Source: Clostridium sp.
GTDB lineage: Bacteria; Bacillota; Clostridia; Clostridiales; Clostridiaceae
Direction: 5' to 3'
Assembly (NCBI RefSeq): GCF_029267215.1
Contig: NZ_JARIDH010000022.1
Location: 154,565 to 218,564, forward strand
DNA: 64,000 nt
Below the pieces are notes generated by a model. The model had not been told where the DNA came from, did not search any database, and was given only the letters and a program-made list of their open reading frames with translations. The position numbers and the translations under genes are program-made. Below, in pieces: positions 29,785-38,620 of this stretch. Numbering within the stretch: the first letter of the stretch is position 1; each line of letters begins with the position of its first letter.

Positions 29785-32409
29785 TTACCTATTTTTTGAA
29801 GTATTCATAATTACTTTTCTTATCATATCAAATGGAATTATTGTAAATGCAAATAATATAACAACAATCCAATTTTGACCTGTTATTGGTGTACAACTAA
29901 ATACCTCTCCACCAAAATAAGTTAATATTACTTGTACTAATACAATTAAAAACATAACCTTTATAAAATCTTTATTCTCATTTATATGTTCAAATAGATT
30001 TAATCCTTCACTTCTTACATTAAATCCATTAAATACAGCAGCTAATACAAACATTGAAAAATATCCTGTTAAATGTCTAGCTTCACTTGAGAACATATTA
30101 GTTACAAATGGTAATTTTAAGAAAGTAAAACTTATTATTGTCACCCATAATCCTGCAAATAATACTTGTTCTAGCATTTTCTTTGAAACTATACTTTGAG
30201 TTCTTAATTTAGGCTTTTCTTCCATATATTTTCTTAAAGCTGGCTCTGATCCTAAAGCTAAAGCACCTAAACCATCCATTATTAAATTAATCCATAATAT
30301 ATTAGTTATACTAAGTGGTTGTTCTATTCCAACAAAAGGTGCTATGGCACTTACTGCCACTGCTGCCACATTTATAGTCAATTGAAACTTTATGAATTTT
30401 AATATATTATTATATATTGTTCTTCCATATAAAATAGCATTTTCTATTGATTTAAAATTATCATCTAATATAACTATATCTCCAACTTCCTTGGCAACAT
30501 CTGTACCTGATCCCATTGCAAAGCCAACATCTGCTCTTTTTAAGGCAGGAGCATCATTAACCCCATCACCAGTCATACCACAAACAAGGTTTAATTCTTG
30601 AACTAATCTTACCATTCTAGATTTATCTGTAGGTAACGCCCTAGCTATAACTCTTAAATTAGGTAAAATATCTTTAACTTCATCATCAGACATCATATTT
30701 AATTCATCAGATGTTAATGCTATTTCATTTGAATTTTCTATAAGCCCACAATCCTTTGCAATGGCAACTGCTGTTTCTTTTCTATCACCAGTTATCATTA
30801 CAACCTGAATTCCTGCATTTCTAACTTCTTTTATAGCTTGTTTTGCTTCTATTCTAACGTCATCCCTAATACCAACAAAACCAACTATAATAAGATCCTC
30901 TGGTAATATATCTTCAACAAGTTCACTTTCACTATAAGCAAAGGATAAAACTCTCATAGCTTTGTCAGCTAGCTCGTCTATTTTTTTATTAATCTCATCT
31001 TTGTTTATAGGTAAGACTTTTCCTTCACTATTTATATATTTTGTAGCCTTTGCTAATAACCTCTCTGGAGCTCCCTTATACACAGTTTTTCCATCTAATT
31101 GAGCTGCAGAATACTTATTAGCTGAATTAAATTGCTGATCTTTTAAAACTTTTATATCTTTATATTTATCCTCAGTCTCTTTAGTTAAAAAGTTTAATAG
31201 GGCTTTATCCGTAGCATTTCCTCCTATAACTTTTCCTTCTCCATCAAACATAGCAGCTGTATTTTTTCCTATACAATAAGCCATAAGTTCATTTATAAAG
31301 ATACTTTCTTTATAACTATCTTTAATATCACCATCAAAAAATTCAACAACTTCTAGTTGACCTTTTGTTATAGTTCCAGTTTTATCACTAAATAAAATAT
31401 TAAGTGAACCTGCTGTTTCTATTCCAATAGGTTTTCTTACTAAAACATTGTTTTGAAGCATTTTAGATGTATTTCTCATAAGAACTATAGCAATCATTAA
31501 AGGAAGTCCCTCAGGCACTGCCATTACTATAATTACTACAGCAACCATTATTGTTTCTAATATTTCCTTAAATATTTCAACAAAACCTAGTTGCATATAA
31601 GCTCCAATACTACCTGCGTCTATTACATGCTTACTCATTAAAACAATAGCTATTACTACAGATCCAATATATCCAAATTTAGAAATCTTGTCTGCTAAGT
31701 CTGTAAGCTTTATTTTTAATGGGCTCTCTACAGAATCATCTGCCATATCTTTTGCCATTTCACCCATCACAGTTTCCATACCTACTCTTCTAACAAGCAT
31801 AACTCCTGACCCATGCACAGTTACAGTTCCTTTAAATAAAGAAGTTTCATCTACAAATATATCTCCAGTCAATGTGGCTGCTGCCTCATGATAACTTTCA
31901 TTATTAAAATCAATCTTAGAAGCATATTTTTTGCATTCCTCTGACTCACCATTTAATATAGAGTTGTCTACACTTATTGATCCATCTATCAATACACCAT
32001 CTGCTGGAATTTTATCTCCTAATTGAAGAATTACATAGTCACCAACAACTACATCATCAACATTAATTTCTATAGCTTTTCCATCTCTATATACTTTACA
32101 CGTTTCCTTCTCTGCTCCATTTTTAAGCTTTCTATACTCATTATCTGAAGCAACCTCTGTTTTTGCTGATATTGTTGTAACAAGAATTATAGATATTACT
32201 ATACCTACAATTTCTCCCCACTCTGCATAATGAAATACTGCCATTATACCTAATATACAAGCTATTGCTAAAAGTAACTTTATCATAGGGTCTCCAAAAG
32301 CTTCTTTAAACTTATCTAAAAAAGTTTCTGGTGGTGCTTCGTCTATTATATTGGCACCATATTTTTTCCTATTCTCTTCCACCTGCTTCTTATTAAGACC
32401 TTTAAACAT
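29785..32409 (-). CDS. Calcium-transporting P-type ATPase
   Basis: P2-type cation pump of 874 residues that should export Ca2+ across the membrane. It has an N-terminal cation-ATPase domain (MFKGLNKKQVEENRKKYGAN), the actuator motif LTGD, transmembrane M4 with VPEGLPLMIAI (Ca2+ site), the phosphorylated Asp D342 in FSDKTGTITKG, KGAPERLL, and the hinge MTGDGVNDAPALKRADVGFAMG. C-terminal helices contain NILWINLIMDGLGALALGSEP. It resembles the plasma-membrane-type Ca2+ pumps of Firmicutes. It follows three TerD genes after a 205-bp gap, and TerD proteins bind Ca2+, so a shared role in calcium-linked stress is plausible. Confidence 0.94.
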   Translation of the reverse strand: MFKGLNKKQVEENRKKYGANIIDEAPPETFLDKFKEAFGDPMIKLLLAIACILGIMAVFHYAEWGEIVGIVISIILVTTISAKTEVASDNEYRKLKNGAEKETCKVYRDGKAIEINVDDVVVGDYVILQLGDKIPADGVLIDGSISVDNSILNGESEECKKYASKIDFNNESYHEAAATLTGDIFVDETSLFKGTVTVHGSGVMLVRRVGMETVMGEMAKDMADDSVESPLKIKLTDLADKISKFGYIGSVVIAIVLMSKHVIDAGSIGAYMQLGFVEIFKEILETIMVAVVIIVMAVPEGLPLMIAIVLMRNTSKMLQNNVLVRKPIGIETAGSLNILFSDKTGTITKGQLEVVEFFDGDIKDSYKESIFINELMAYCIGKNTAAMFDGEGKVIGGNATDKALLNFLTKETEDKYKDIKVLKDQQFNSANKYSAAQLDGKTVYKGAPERLLAKATKYINSEGKVLPINKDEINKKIDELADKAMRVLSFAYSESELVEDILPEDLIIVGFVGIRDDVRIEAKQAIKEVRNAGIQVVMITGDRKETAVAIAKDCGLIENSNEIALTSDELNMMSDDEVKDILPNLRVIARALPTDKSRMVRLVQELNLVCGMTGDGVNDAPALKRADVGFAMGSGTDVAKEVGDIVILDDNFKSIENAILYGRTIYNNILKFIKFQLTINVAAVAVSAIAPFVGIEQPLSITNILWINLIMDGLGALALGSEPALRKYMEEKPKLRTQSIVSKKMLEQVLFAGLWVTIISFTFLKLPFVTNMFSSEARHLTGYFSMFVLAAVFNGFNVRSEGLNLFEHINENKDFIKVMFLIVLVQVILTYFGGEVFSCTPITGQNWIVVILFAFTIIPFDMIRKVIMNTSKNR

Positions 32410-32460
32410 ATAATGTCTCCTTTAATTAAATATTTAATCTTTAACATCAATCCTTAAATT

Positions 32461-32523
32461 CTATTTTATACTCAATATAAAATAGAAAAATATACATGTA
32501 AAACAATAATATTTTACATGTAT
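32461..32523. repeat. Two perfect inverted repeats between terD and the ATPase gene
   Basis: CTATTTTATA/TATAAAATAG (32461-32485) and ATACATGTAAAA/TTTTACATGTAT (32492-32523). These could be a partial terminator, an RNA-processing site or an operator of an ATPase promoter. Confidence 0.6.
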
Positions 32524-32614
32524 TTTAATAATAATCTATGTTTTAAATAACCTTCAACTTAAAACAGAACTTAATAATATACTTATTTAATAACATTTCT
32601 TTAAGCTATTAAAA

Positions 32615-33238
32615 TTATTGATATAATGCTAATACACCATTTAAATCTGCTATTTTACCTTCTCCAACAGCTTTAAATTGCCATTCTCCTGCCTCTCTAT
32701 ATAATTCAGCAAATATAACTGATGTAGCAGTAGAACCATCTTCTTTTAAATTAAATCTACATAACTCTTTTTCATTGTTGTCTGCATCTAAAAGTCTTAC
32801 ATAAGAATTATTAACCATTCCAAATGTCTGTCTTTTAGCTTGGGCATTGTGTATAGTTACTACAAAAACTATTTTATGTATATTGCTATTTATTGAATCT
32901 AATGAAATAGTTATTCTTTCATCATCACCCTCACCAGCGCCTGTTCTATTATCACCAGATAAAGCAATACCTTGCCCTTGTTTATTGTTAAAGAATATTA
33001 CATTTTCAACAGTATTAAATTTATTGTTAGCATCTAATAAAAAAGCTGCTATATCTAAATCAAAATCCATCCCATTATTTGCAACATCCCATCCTGCGCC
33101 TAATATAACATTTTTAAGTCCTGGATTTCTTTTAGTTAAATCTAATATATCATTTTTTTGAAGATTTAATATCATATTAGATGAATTTGTATTATTGTTG
33201 TTTAATGAACCAAAATCTGCTCCTAAATTTATAGCCAT
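32615..33238 (-). CDS. TerD-family stress protein (third copy)
   Basis: 207 residues. It carries the TerD core NLQKNDILDLTKRNPGLKNVILGAGWDV and the Ca2+-binding acidic motif FDLDIAAFLLD, then GDNRTGAGEGDDERI and the C-terminal FAELYREAGEWQFKAVGEGKIADLNGVLALY. TerD proteins are cytoplasmic calcium-binding factors linked to tellurite, phage and redox stress. It is closest to the copy at 33852. It lies 11 bp after the middle copy, within one transcription unit. Confidence 0.95.
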   Translation of the reverse strand: MAINLGADFGSLNNNNTNSSNMILNLQKNDILDLTKRNPGLKNVILGAGWDVANNGMDFDLDIAAFLLDANNKFNTVENVIFFNNKQGQGIALSGDNRTGAGEGDDERITISLDSINSNIHKIVFVVTIHNAQAKRQTFGMVNNSYVRLLDADNNEKELCRFNLKEDGSTATSVIFAELYREAGEWQFKAVGEGKIADLNGVLALYQ

Positions 33239-33249
33239 TTAAATCCCTC

Positions 33250-33834
33250 CTATATGTACATTTTAGCTAAAGAACTAACACTAGCTCTTAAAAGTTGACC
33301 TTTTGCTTTAAATTGCCATGAATTATTTATATTTGATAATTCAGCAAAAATTATCGCTGTATTATTTCCACCATCTTCTGATAAATTATATCTACATATT
33401 TCTGTATTACTTTTATCTTCATCTACTAATCTAACATATGCATTTTTTACCTTTCCAAAACATTGATTTCTTTTATCAGCATCATATATTACAACTGAAA
33501 ACACAATGTTTTTGCAATATTTAGGCAATTCACTTAAGTTTAGTGATATTTTTTCATCATCACCATCTCCGGCTCCAGTTAAATTATCACCATGAAGTTT
33601 AATTCCATTACCCTCCATATTTCCAAAATATATCACATCGTTATTATGTCTTAATTTTTCATTTTCATCTAATAATAATGCCACTAAATCAAGATCATAG
33701 TCTGCTGTTGCAAAAGAAAATAAACCTTTTTTAACAACATCCCAGCCTGCTGCTAACATAATTTTATTTAGAGATGGGTCTTTTTTAGTTAAGTCTAAAA
33801 TATCATTCTTTTGTAAATTTAATACTCCACTCAT
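33250..33834 (-). CDS. TerD-family stress protein (second copy, divergent)
   Basis: 194 residues with the same opening (NLQKNDILDLTKKDPSLNKIMLAAGWDV) but an insertion before the acidic motif (KKGLFSFATADYDLDLVALLLDE) and a shorter, altered C terminus ending LLRASVSSLAKMYI. The calcium motif DYDLDLVALLLDE is kept and GDNLTGAGDGDDEKI matches its neighbours. The insertion makes it the most divergent of the three copies, perhaps with a different partner. Spacing to both neighbours is below 20 bp. Confidence 0.94.
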   Translation of the reverse strand: MSGVLNLQKNDILDLTKKDPSLNKIMLAAGWDVVKKGLFSFATADYDLDLVALLLDENEKLRHNNDVIYFGNMEGNGIKLHGDNLTGAGDGDDEKISLNLSELPKYCKNIVFSVVIYDADKRNQCFGKVKNAYVRLVDEDKSNTEICRYNLSEDGGNNTAIIFAELSNINNSWQFKAKGQLLRASVSSLAKMYI

Positions 33835-33851
33835 TTTTCTAATCCTCTCCT

Positions 33852-34469
33852 CTACATATAAAGACTTAATATTCCGTTTAAGTCTGCTATTTTACCATCA
33901 CCTATAGCTCTAAACTGCCAGTCATTTCCGTCTCTATATAATTCAGCAAATATAACTGACGTAACAGTAGATCCATTCTCTTTCAAATTAAATCTACATA
34001 CTTCTTTTTCATCTCTTTCAGCGTCTAAAAGTCTAACATAAGAATTCTCTACCATTCCAAATGTTTGTCTTTTAACTTGTGCATTATGTATAGTTACTAC
34101 AAAAACTATTTTTTCAACATCATTTCGTATCATTGATAAATCTATTTGAATTCTTTCATCATCACCATCTCCAACGCCTGTTCTGTTATCACCTTCCAAG
34201 CTTATACCTTGTCCATTCATATTGTTAAAAAATATAACATCTTCTGGAACACGGCTTACTTTATTGCTTGAATTTAAAAGAAAAGCTGCTATATCTAAAT
34301 CAAAATCTTGTCCAACTGTTGCTACATCCCAGCCTGCACCTACTATAACTTTTTTAAGCCCTGGATTTTTCTTTGTTAAATCTAATATATCATTTTTTTG
34401 AAGATTAAGAGAAGCAACACCTCTATTAGTTTCTCTTCCTCCATTAAATCCTCCTAAATTAATGCCCAT
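33852..34469 (-). CDS. TerD-family stress protein (first copy)
   Basis: 205 residues. It starts MGINLGGFNGGRETNRGV, then the TerD core NLQKNDILDLTKKNPGLKKVIVGAGWDV, the acidic Ca2+ motif DFDLDIAAFLL and GDNRTGVGDGDDERI. It is very similar to the third copy (32615), which suggests duplication within the operon. It follows the TelA gene after 46 bp and has a clear GGAGG site in front of its ATG. Confidence 0.95.
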   Translation of the reverse strand: MGINLGGFNGGRETNRGVASLNLQKNDILDLTKKNPGLKKVIVGAGWDVATVGQDFDLDIAAFLLNSSNKVSRVPEDVIFFNNMNGQGISLEGDNRTGVGDGDDERIQIDLSMIRNDVEKIVFVVTIHNAQVKRQTFGMVENSYVRLLDAERDEKEVCRFNLKENGSTVTSVIFAELYRDGNDWQFRAIGDGKIADLNGILSLYM

Positions 34470-34515
34470 TAGTAAATCCTCCTTATAAGTTTTTATTAAA
34501 CTTTTATTTAACTAT

Positions 34516-36063
34516 TTAAATTGAGACAATTTCTTTTTTCATATTATGTTTTAATGTCTCAAGTTTTACAGTATTTTCATTTCTCTGAACCATATTACTC
34601 TCTTGAATTGCTCTTGTATCTTCTATACCCTTCATAATTGTTGCATATGATTTTTCTAATGTTTCCATTGCAATAGAGCTTCCAGATGCCATTTTAGCAA
34701 TTTCAACTGATTGTCTTGCCGTATTAGCAGCATTTCTCATTATAAGTTCATTAGTCTTATCATCTAATTGTTTTATAGACTTAGCTTGAATTTCTTGTCT
34801 TTTTAAAATTACAGCTTGAGCCAAACACTGTTTAAATATTGGTAATGTTACTATAAATGATGAGTTGATTTTTCTCATTAAATTAAAATTTGACATCTGA
34901 ATTGTTTGAATCATAGGTGCTGCTTGAATAGCAACATTTTCAGCAATCCTTAAGTCATAAACTCTTTGAGAAAGCATCTCTTTGCTAATTTCTAATTTTT
35001 GAATTATCATTTGCTTTTCTTCTTGATTCATAGATACATCATTTCCTATTTGATTTAAATACATATCAATCTCTTCTAATGCCATCTCTCCTGCAACTAT
35101 ATACTTTTCTAACATTTGATAGAATTCAAAGTTACCATCATAAAGCTTTTTAAGGTGATTATTAGATTCTCTAATATCATTTTCATACTTTTTAAGCAAT
35201 ACATATATTTTTTCCACTTCATATCCCATAGTATCGTATTTTTGAAATAACTTAGCAACTGTATTACCAACATTCTTAAAAATTTTTGATACAAAAGAAC
35301 CTCCCTTAACATCCTCTAATTCCTTTATATCAAATTTATCCATAACCTTTGTTAAGTTAACTAACATTTCACTTGCTTCTTCTGACTTAACGGCTTTCAT
35401 AGAATTTAAAAGTTCATCTGAAATCTTAGATATATTTTCACTAGCACGTTGTCCAAACATTATTATTGAGTTTGGATTTTGAATTTCAATTTCTCCAGTA
35501 AGAGCTTGTACTTCTTTCATACCTCTTAACCTTTGCTTATACGCTGTTATATCTTGAAACTCTAAAGACTGATCATACTGCTGGTTTGATATGCCATTAT
35601 TATTCATTAAGCCGTTCATATTTAAATTTGTGCTTTGATAACCACCACTCATGCCATTCATATTTTGATTCATGTTTTGGTATCCACTGTTCATACCATT
35701 CATATTTTGACCCATATTCTGGTATCCATTGTTCATACCATTCATATTTTGATTCATATTCTGGTATCCACTATTCATGTTATTCACATTTTGACCCATG
35801 TTTTGGTATCCATTATTCATACCATTCATATTTTGATTCATATTCTGATATCCACTATTCATGTTATTCATATTTTCATTCATGTTCTGGTACCCATTAT
35901 TCATGCCATTCATTTTTTGATCCATGTTCTGATATCCATTGTTCATACCATTCATATTTAAGTTCATATTTTGATAGCCATTATTCATGCCAAAATTACT
36001 ATTGCTATACTCATTTTTATTATCTTCTGACATGTCATCAGCAATTAAAAAATCTTTATCCAT
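34516..36063 (-). CDS. TelA-family toxic-anion resistance protein with N-terminal repeats
   Basis: 515 residues. The C-terminal 350 residues are the TelA/YceH helical domain (TAYKQRLRGMKEVQALTGEIEI; IIMFGQRASENISKISDELL; helices rich in Gln and Met to LKHNMKKEIVSI). Residues 32-157 are nine 14-residue repeats of the form NMNQNMNGMNNGYQ, low in charge and probably disordered. Its order after the YceG-like gene and before terD copies matches the Bacillus yce/ter stress modules. Cytoplasmic or membrane-associated location; exact activity unknown for the family. Confidence 0.92.
   Translation of the reverse strand: MDKDFLIADDMSEDNKNEYSNSNFGMNNGYQNMNLNMNGMNNGYQNMDQKMNGMNNGYQNMNENMNNMNSGYQNMNQNMNGMNNGYQNMGQNVNNMNSGYQNMNQNMNGMNNGYQNMGQNMNGMNSGYQNMNQNMNGMSGGYQSTNLNMNGLMNNNGISNQQYDQSLEFQDITAYKQRLRGMKEVQALTGEIEIQNPNSIIMFGQRASENISKISDELLNSMKAVKSEEASEMLVNLTKVMDKFDIKELEDVKGGSFVSKIFKNVGNTVAKLFQKYDTMGYEVEKIYVLLKKYENDIRESNNHLKKLYDGNFEFYQMLEKYIVAGEMALEEIDMYLNQIGNDVSMNQEEKQMIIQKLEISKEMLSQRVYDLRIAENVAIQAAPMIQTIQMSNFNLMRKINSSFIVTLPIFKQCLAQAVILKRQEIQAKSIKQLDDKTNELIMRNAANTARQSVEIAKMASGSSIAMETLEKSYATIMKGIEDTRAIQESNMVQRNENTVKLETLKHNMKKEIVSI
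35593..35970 (-). repeat. 42-bp tandem repeat array inside telA
   Basis: Nine in-frame copies coding N-M-x-x-x-M/V-N-x-M-N/S-x-G-Y-Q. The copies differ by a few bases, so they are old but prone to slippage. They also create misleading long open frames on the plus strand. Confidence 0.9.
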
Positions 36064-36077
36064 ATATTATCACTCCG

Positions 36078-37625
36078 TCATATATTTTTTAATATTCTAG
36101 AAATAACACTTTCTTTAGTGGCTAAAACAGACTTATATGTTGAATTATAATCCATTTTGTTTAATCTTATATTAATAATAGCTTCTTTTGATATTATTCT
36201 ATTTATGTTAAATAATCCAGATGGATTAAATATAAGTATATCAAAAGCCATAAGATGTAAATATCCAAGTAACATTACCATTGAATCTGAAATTTCATCT
36301 TCTTTTTCTAAATAAATTACAATTTTAGGAATTTCACCAGTAAAATCAAAGTTATCTATAAGTCTTACTATATCTTCATTTAAAGATAATACTAAAACTA
36401 ATAGTTTCAATATTTTTTCTTTATCTAAATTAAAATTAAATATATGATTATTTAATATAATTTCATTTATCTTTTTCAATATAATATCTTGCACATCTTT
36501 ACTATACTTTTTAAATTTGTATATTGATGTTTTTTTAACTTCCTCTATATCAAAGGTTCCATCACTTAACTGACAAAACATTAATTCATAGACCTCATCA
36601 GTTATTACTTCCTCTTTAGATATATTTCCATTTTTAAAAAACAAGGTATTATTTGAATTTTTACAATATTCCACCAAATCTTTGTATTCCAATAAATTCG
36701 TATACTGACCTTCTATTTTATAAAAAAAGCATGGTACAGTAACTAATTTTTTTTCTACTTTAAAACCTTCTCTAAGTCTAGAGGGCTCTCTCCAATATAT
36801 TTTTATATCACTTAAAACGGTATCAAACAGTATCCCATGAACATATCCATCTCTAAATTGCCATGGTTTATAAATTCCTGTACCTGAAAATAAGTCATTT
36901 TGAACATCTTTTTCTATTTTCTTCGTTATTGTTTCAACACTATTTATAATTTTGCCCTGTGCTGCCCTGGATTCAAAAGTTTCTAATTGAAGTATCCCCA
37001 TACTTTTTTCACATTTACTCAATTTCTCTAAATCAATTTCTTCAAAAAATTCCTCTTTTAATGGATTTATGTATAAAACATCAAATCCCATTAAATATAG
37101 AAGAATTAAAAAATAAACTTCATGTCTATTTATGTTACCGTAATAAATGCATTTAGGATTAAAATCACTATTGAAATTAATTTTTCTTGCATGAGAATAC
37201 ACCCATACTATCAATTTAGTTATAAAGTTATTTCTAATATTTTCATTAAAGAAATTTTCCTTTTTTATTGAAAGCGATACAACATAGTCTAAAGCTTCTA
37301 AGAACTTAGTATTTATATTTTCATTTTTAAATAAAACTATTTCTTGTTGTCTAATATTACCAATATCCATATACTCTAATTCATTATATATATACTGAAT
37401 TAATTCAAATTCGCTTTCCATAGGAATAGCCTTTTCAAAAAATATACAAACGTCCTTATGTTCTTCAATCTTATCTTTTAATAACTTTAGGCTATTATTA
37501 TAATTATCATTATTATCTCCACCTATAAATCTATAAAAATAAGGTTTAAAGCTATGAAATTGATCTAAGCGATGATCTACTTTTCTGAACATATTACATA
37601 TTACTAAATCAAAGTCACTATCCAT
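36078..37625 (-). CDS. YceG-like protein of the Ter stress module
   Basis: 515 residues, no signal peptide. The layout fits PF14266 (YceG, part of the Ter biosynthetic module), with two similar halves that each contain a hydrophobic block followed by NP: EVYFLILLYLMGFDVLYINPLKEEFFE (near residue 190) and VMLLGYLHLMAFDILIFNPSGLFNI (near 470). This duplicated pattern supports two repeats of one fold. The enzyme activity is unknown. First gene of the operon; telA starts 14 bp after its stop. Family call is by pattern and context. Confidence 0.8.
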   Translation of the reverse strand: MDSDFDLVICNMFRKVDHRLDQFHSFKPYFYRFIGGDNNDNYNNSLKLLKDKIEEHKDVCIFFEKAIPMESEFELIQYIYNELEYMDIGNIRQQEIVLFKNENINTKFLEALDYVVSLSIKKENFFNENIRNNFITKLIVWVYSHARKINFNSDFNPKCIYYGNINRHEVYFLILLYLMGFDVLYINPLKEEFFEEIDLEKLSKCEKSMGILQLETFESRAAQGKIINSVETITKKIEKDVQNDLFSGTGIYKPWQFRDGYVHGILFDTVLSDIKIYWREPSRLREGFKVEKKLVTVPCFFYKIEGQYTNLLEYKDLVEYCKNSNNTLFFKNGNISKEEVITDEVYELMFCQLSDGTFDIEEVKKTSIYKFKKYSKDVQDIILKKINEIILNNHIFNFNLDKEKILKLLVLVLSLNEDIVRLIDNFDFTGEIPKIVIYLEKEDEISDSMVMLLGYLHLMAFDILIFNPSGLFNINRIISKEAIINIRLNKMDYNSTYKSVLATKESVISRILKNI

Positions 37626-37773
37626 TTATTAAACTTCTCCAAATTTCATTTTTAAATATTTAACATTATACTAACATAATATCATTAATTTTCTGAATTT
37701 TTTGTCTTACTTTGTCGAAACAAAATAAATTTATAAAAAGCATCTAAATTTAAAAATTATAGAATAAAAAAGT

Positions 37774-37811
37774 CATTGTTGACTTTAACTTAATAATCAA
37801 CAATGACTTAA
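37774..37811. terminator. Terminator, duplicate of the one at 29739
   Basis: AGTCATTGTTGA / TCAACAATGACT, in a block that matches 29731-29788 at nearly every base, including the first codons of the neighbouring gene's 3' end. Confidence 0.9.
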
Positions 37812-37813
37812 TT

Positions 37814-38296
37814 TTATTTACCTATTTTTCTATATTTAAGTATAACTTTATCCTTACTTTCTTCTAAAAATATAGATTCATCAACTATTCCTCCAAAATA
37901 ACTAAATTGTTCATCTAACTTTAAGTTTCTACTAAGTTTTTCATTATTTCTTATATCCTTTAAAACATTATGGGTAAAATCATACCACTTTTCACAATTT
38001 AATATATATTGCTTTTCACCATCTATTGCTATTCTTGCAAATTTATTAGAAAAATCTTTAAACAAAACAAAAGTTAAATGTATATCAGGATAGTTATAAA
38101 ATTCTTTTGCAATTTCTAAAATCTCATCTTCAATTTCTAAGGTGTCCATAAAAGTTATATTTGGAGCTGTTATTACTAATAAATCAATATCACTTCTATC
38201 TTTAATTCATTCTTCAGTTCTAAAACTTCCAAATTCAACCACAGCAATTATACTTTTTAAATTCTTTAGTTTTACTAAGAATTCCGCTTCTTCCAT
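37814..38296 (-). pseudogene. Nucleotidyltransferase-domain protein broken by an in-frame TGA
   Basis: Read from the ATG at 38296 (seven bases after GAGGTG), the frame codes for EAEFLVKLKNLKSIIAVVEF, then GSFRTEE, a TGA at 38207-38209, and then IKDRSDIDLLVITAP in the same frame. GSxR...SDIDLLV is the active-site motif of MNT/aminoglycoside-type nucleotidyltransferases. The remaining 111 codons from 38149 stay open to the end. TGG to TGA would explain the stop. At about 160 codons it is shorter than full aminoglycoside adenylyltransferases. Probably inactive. Confidence 0.8.
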
Positions 38297-38513
38297 ATTT
38301 ATCACCTCATTTTACTCATAGTAATATTATATCCTAATAATAAAAGTTTATAAATATATACTTATGTTACACCTTAATTATATTCTTTCTCTCTTTTCCT
38401 TACCTTTAGTAAATGATGAATTTAATATAATACAATCCTTTAATCAAAAAACTCCTATTTTTTAGAAAAATTATTATCAAAGAGCAAATTATACAACTAT
38501 AAAAAATTACAAA

Positions 38514-38553
38514 AAAGTCTTGTTTATCACAATATACTGATAAACAAGACTTT
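38514..38553. terminator. Terminator
   Basis: AAAGTCTTGTTTATCA pairs exactly with TGATAAACAAGACTTT. It ends the helicase-remnant transcript on the minus strand. The rest of 38297-38620 is plain A/T-rich DNA with the promoter of the nucleotidyltransferase remnant. Confidence 0.9.
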
Positions 38554-38620
38554 ATGATAATTTAGTTTTACTTATTAATTTAATCACATCTTTTAAATAT
38601 CAAGTTAAATCTCTTCCTTT

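Noticed and set aside
35586..36092. Long plus-strand open frames rich in His, Tyr and Ser opposite telA
   Set aside because: They are the antisense of the 42-bp repeats; repeats keep any stop-free frame open. No ribosome site is present and the minus-strand gene is clear.
38207..38209. Selenocysteine or other recoding at the TGA of the nucleotidyltransferase
   Set aside because: The family has no selenoproteins that I know of, and I see no SECIS-like hairpin just after the codon. Simple mutation is likelier.
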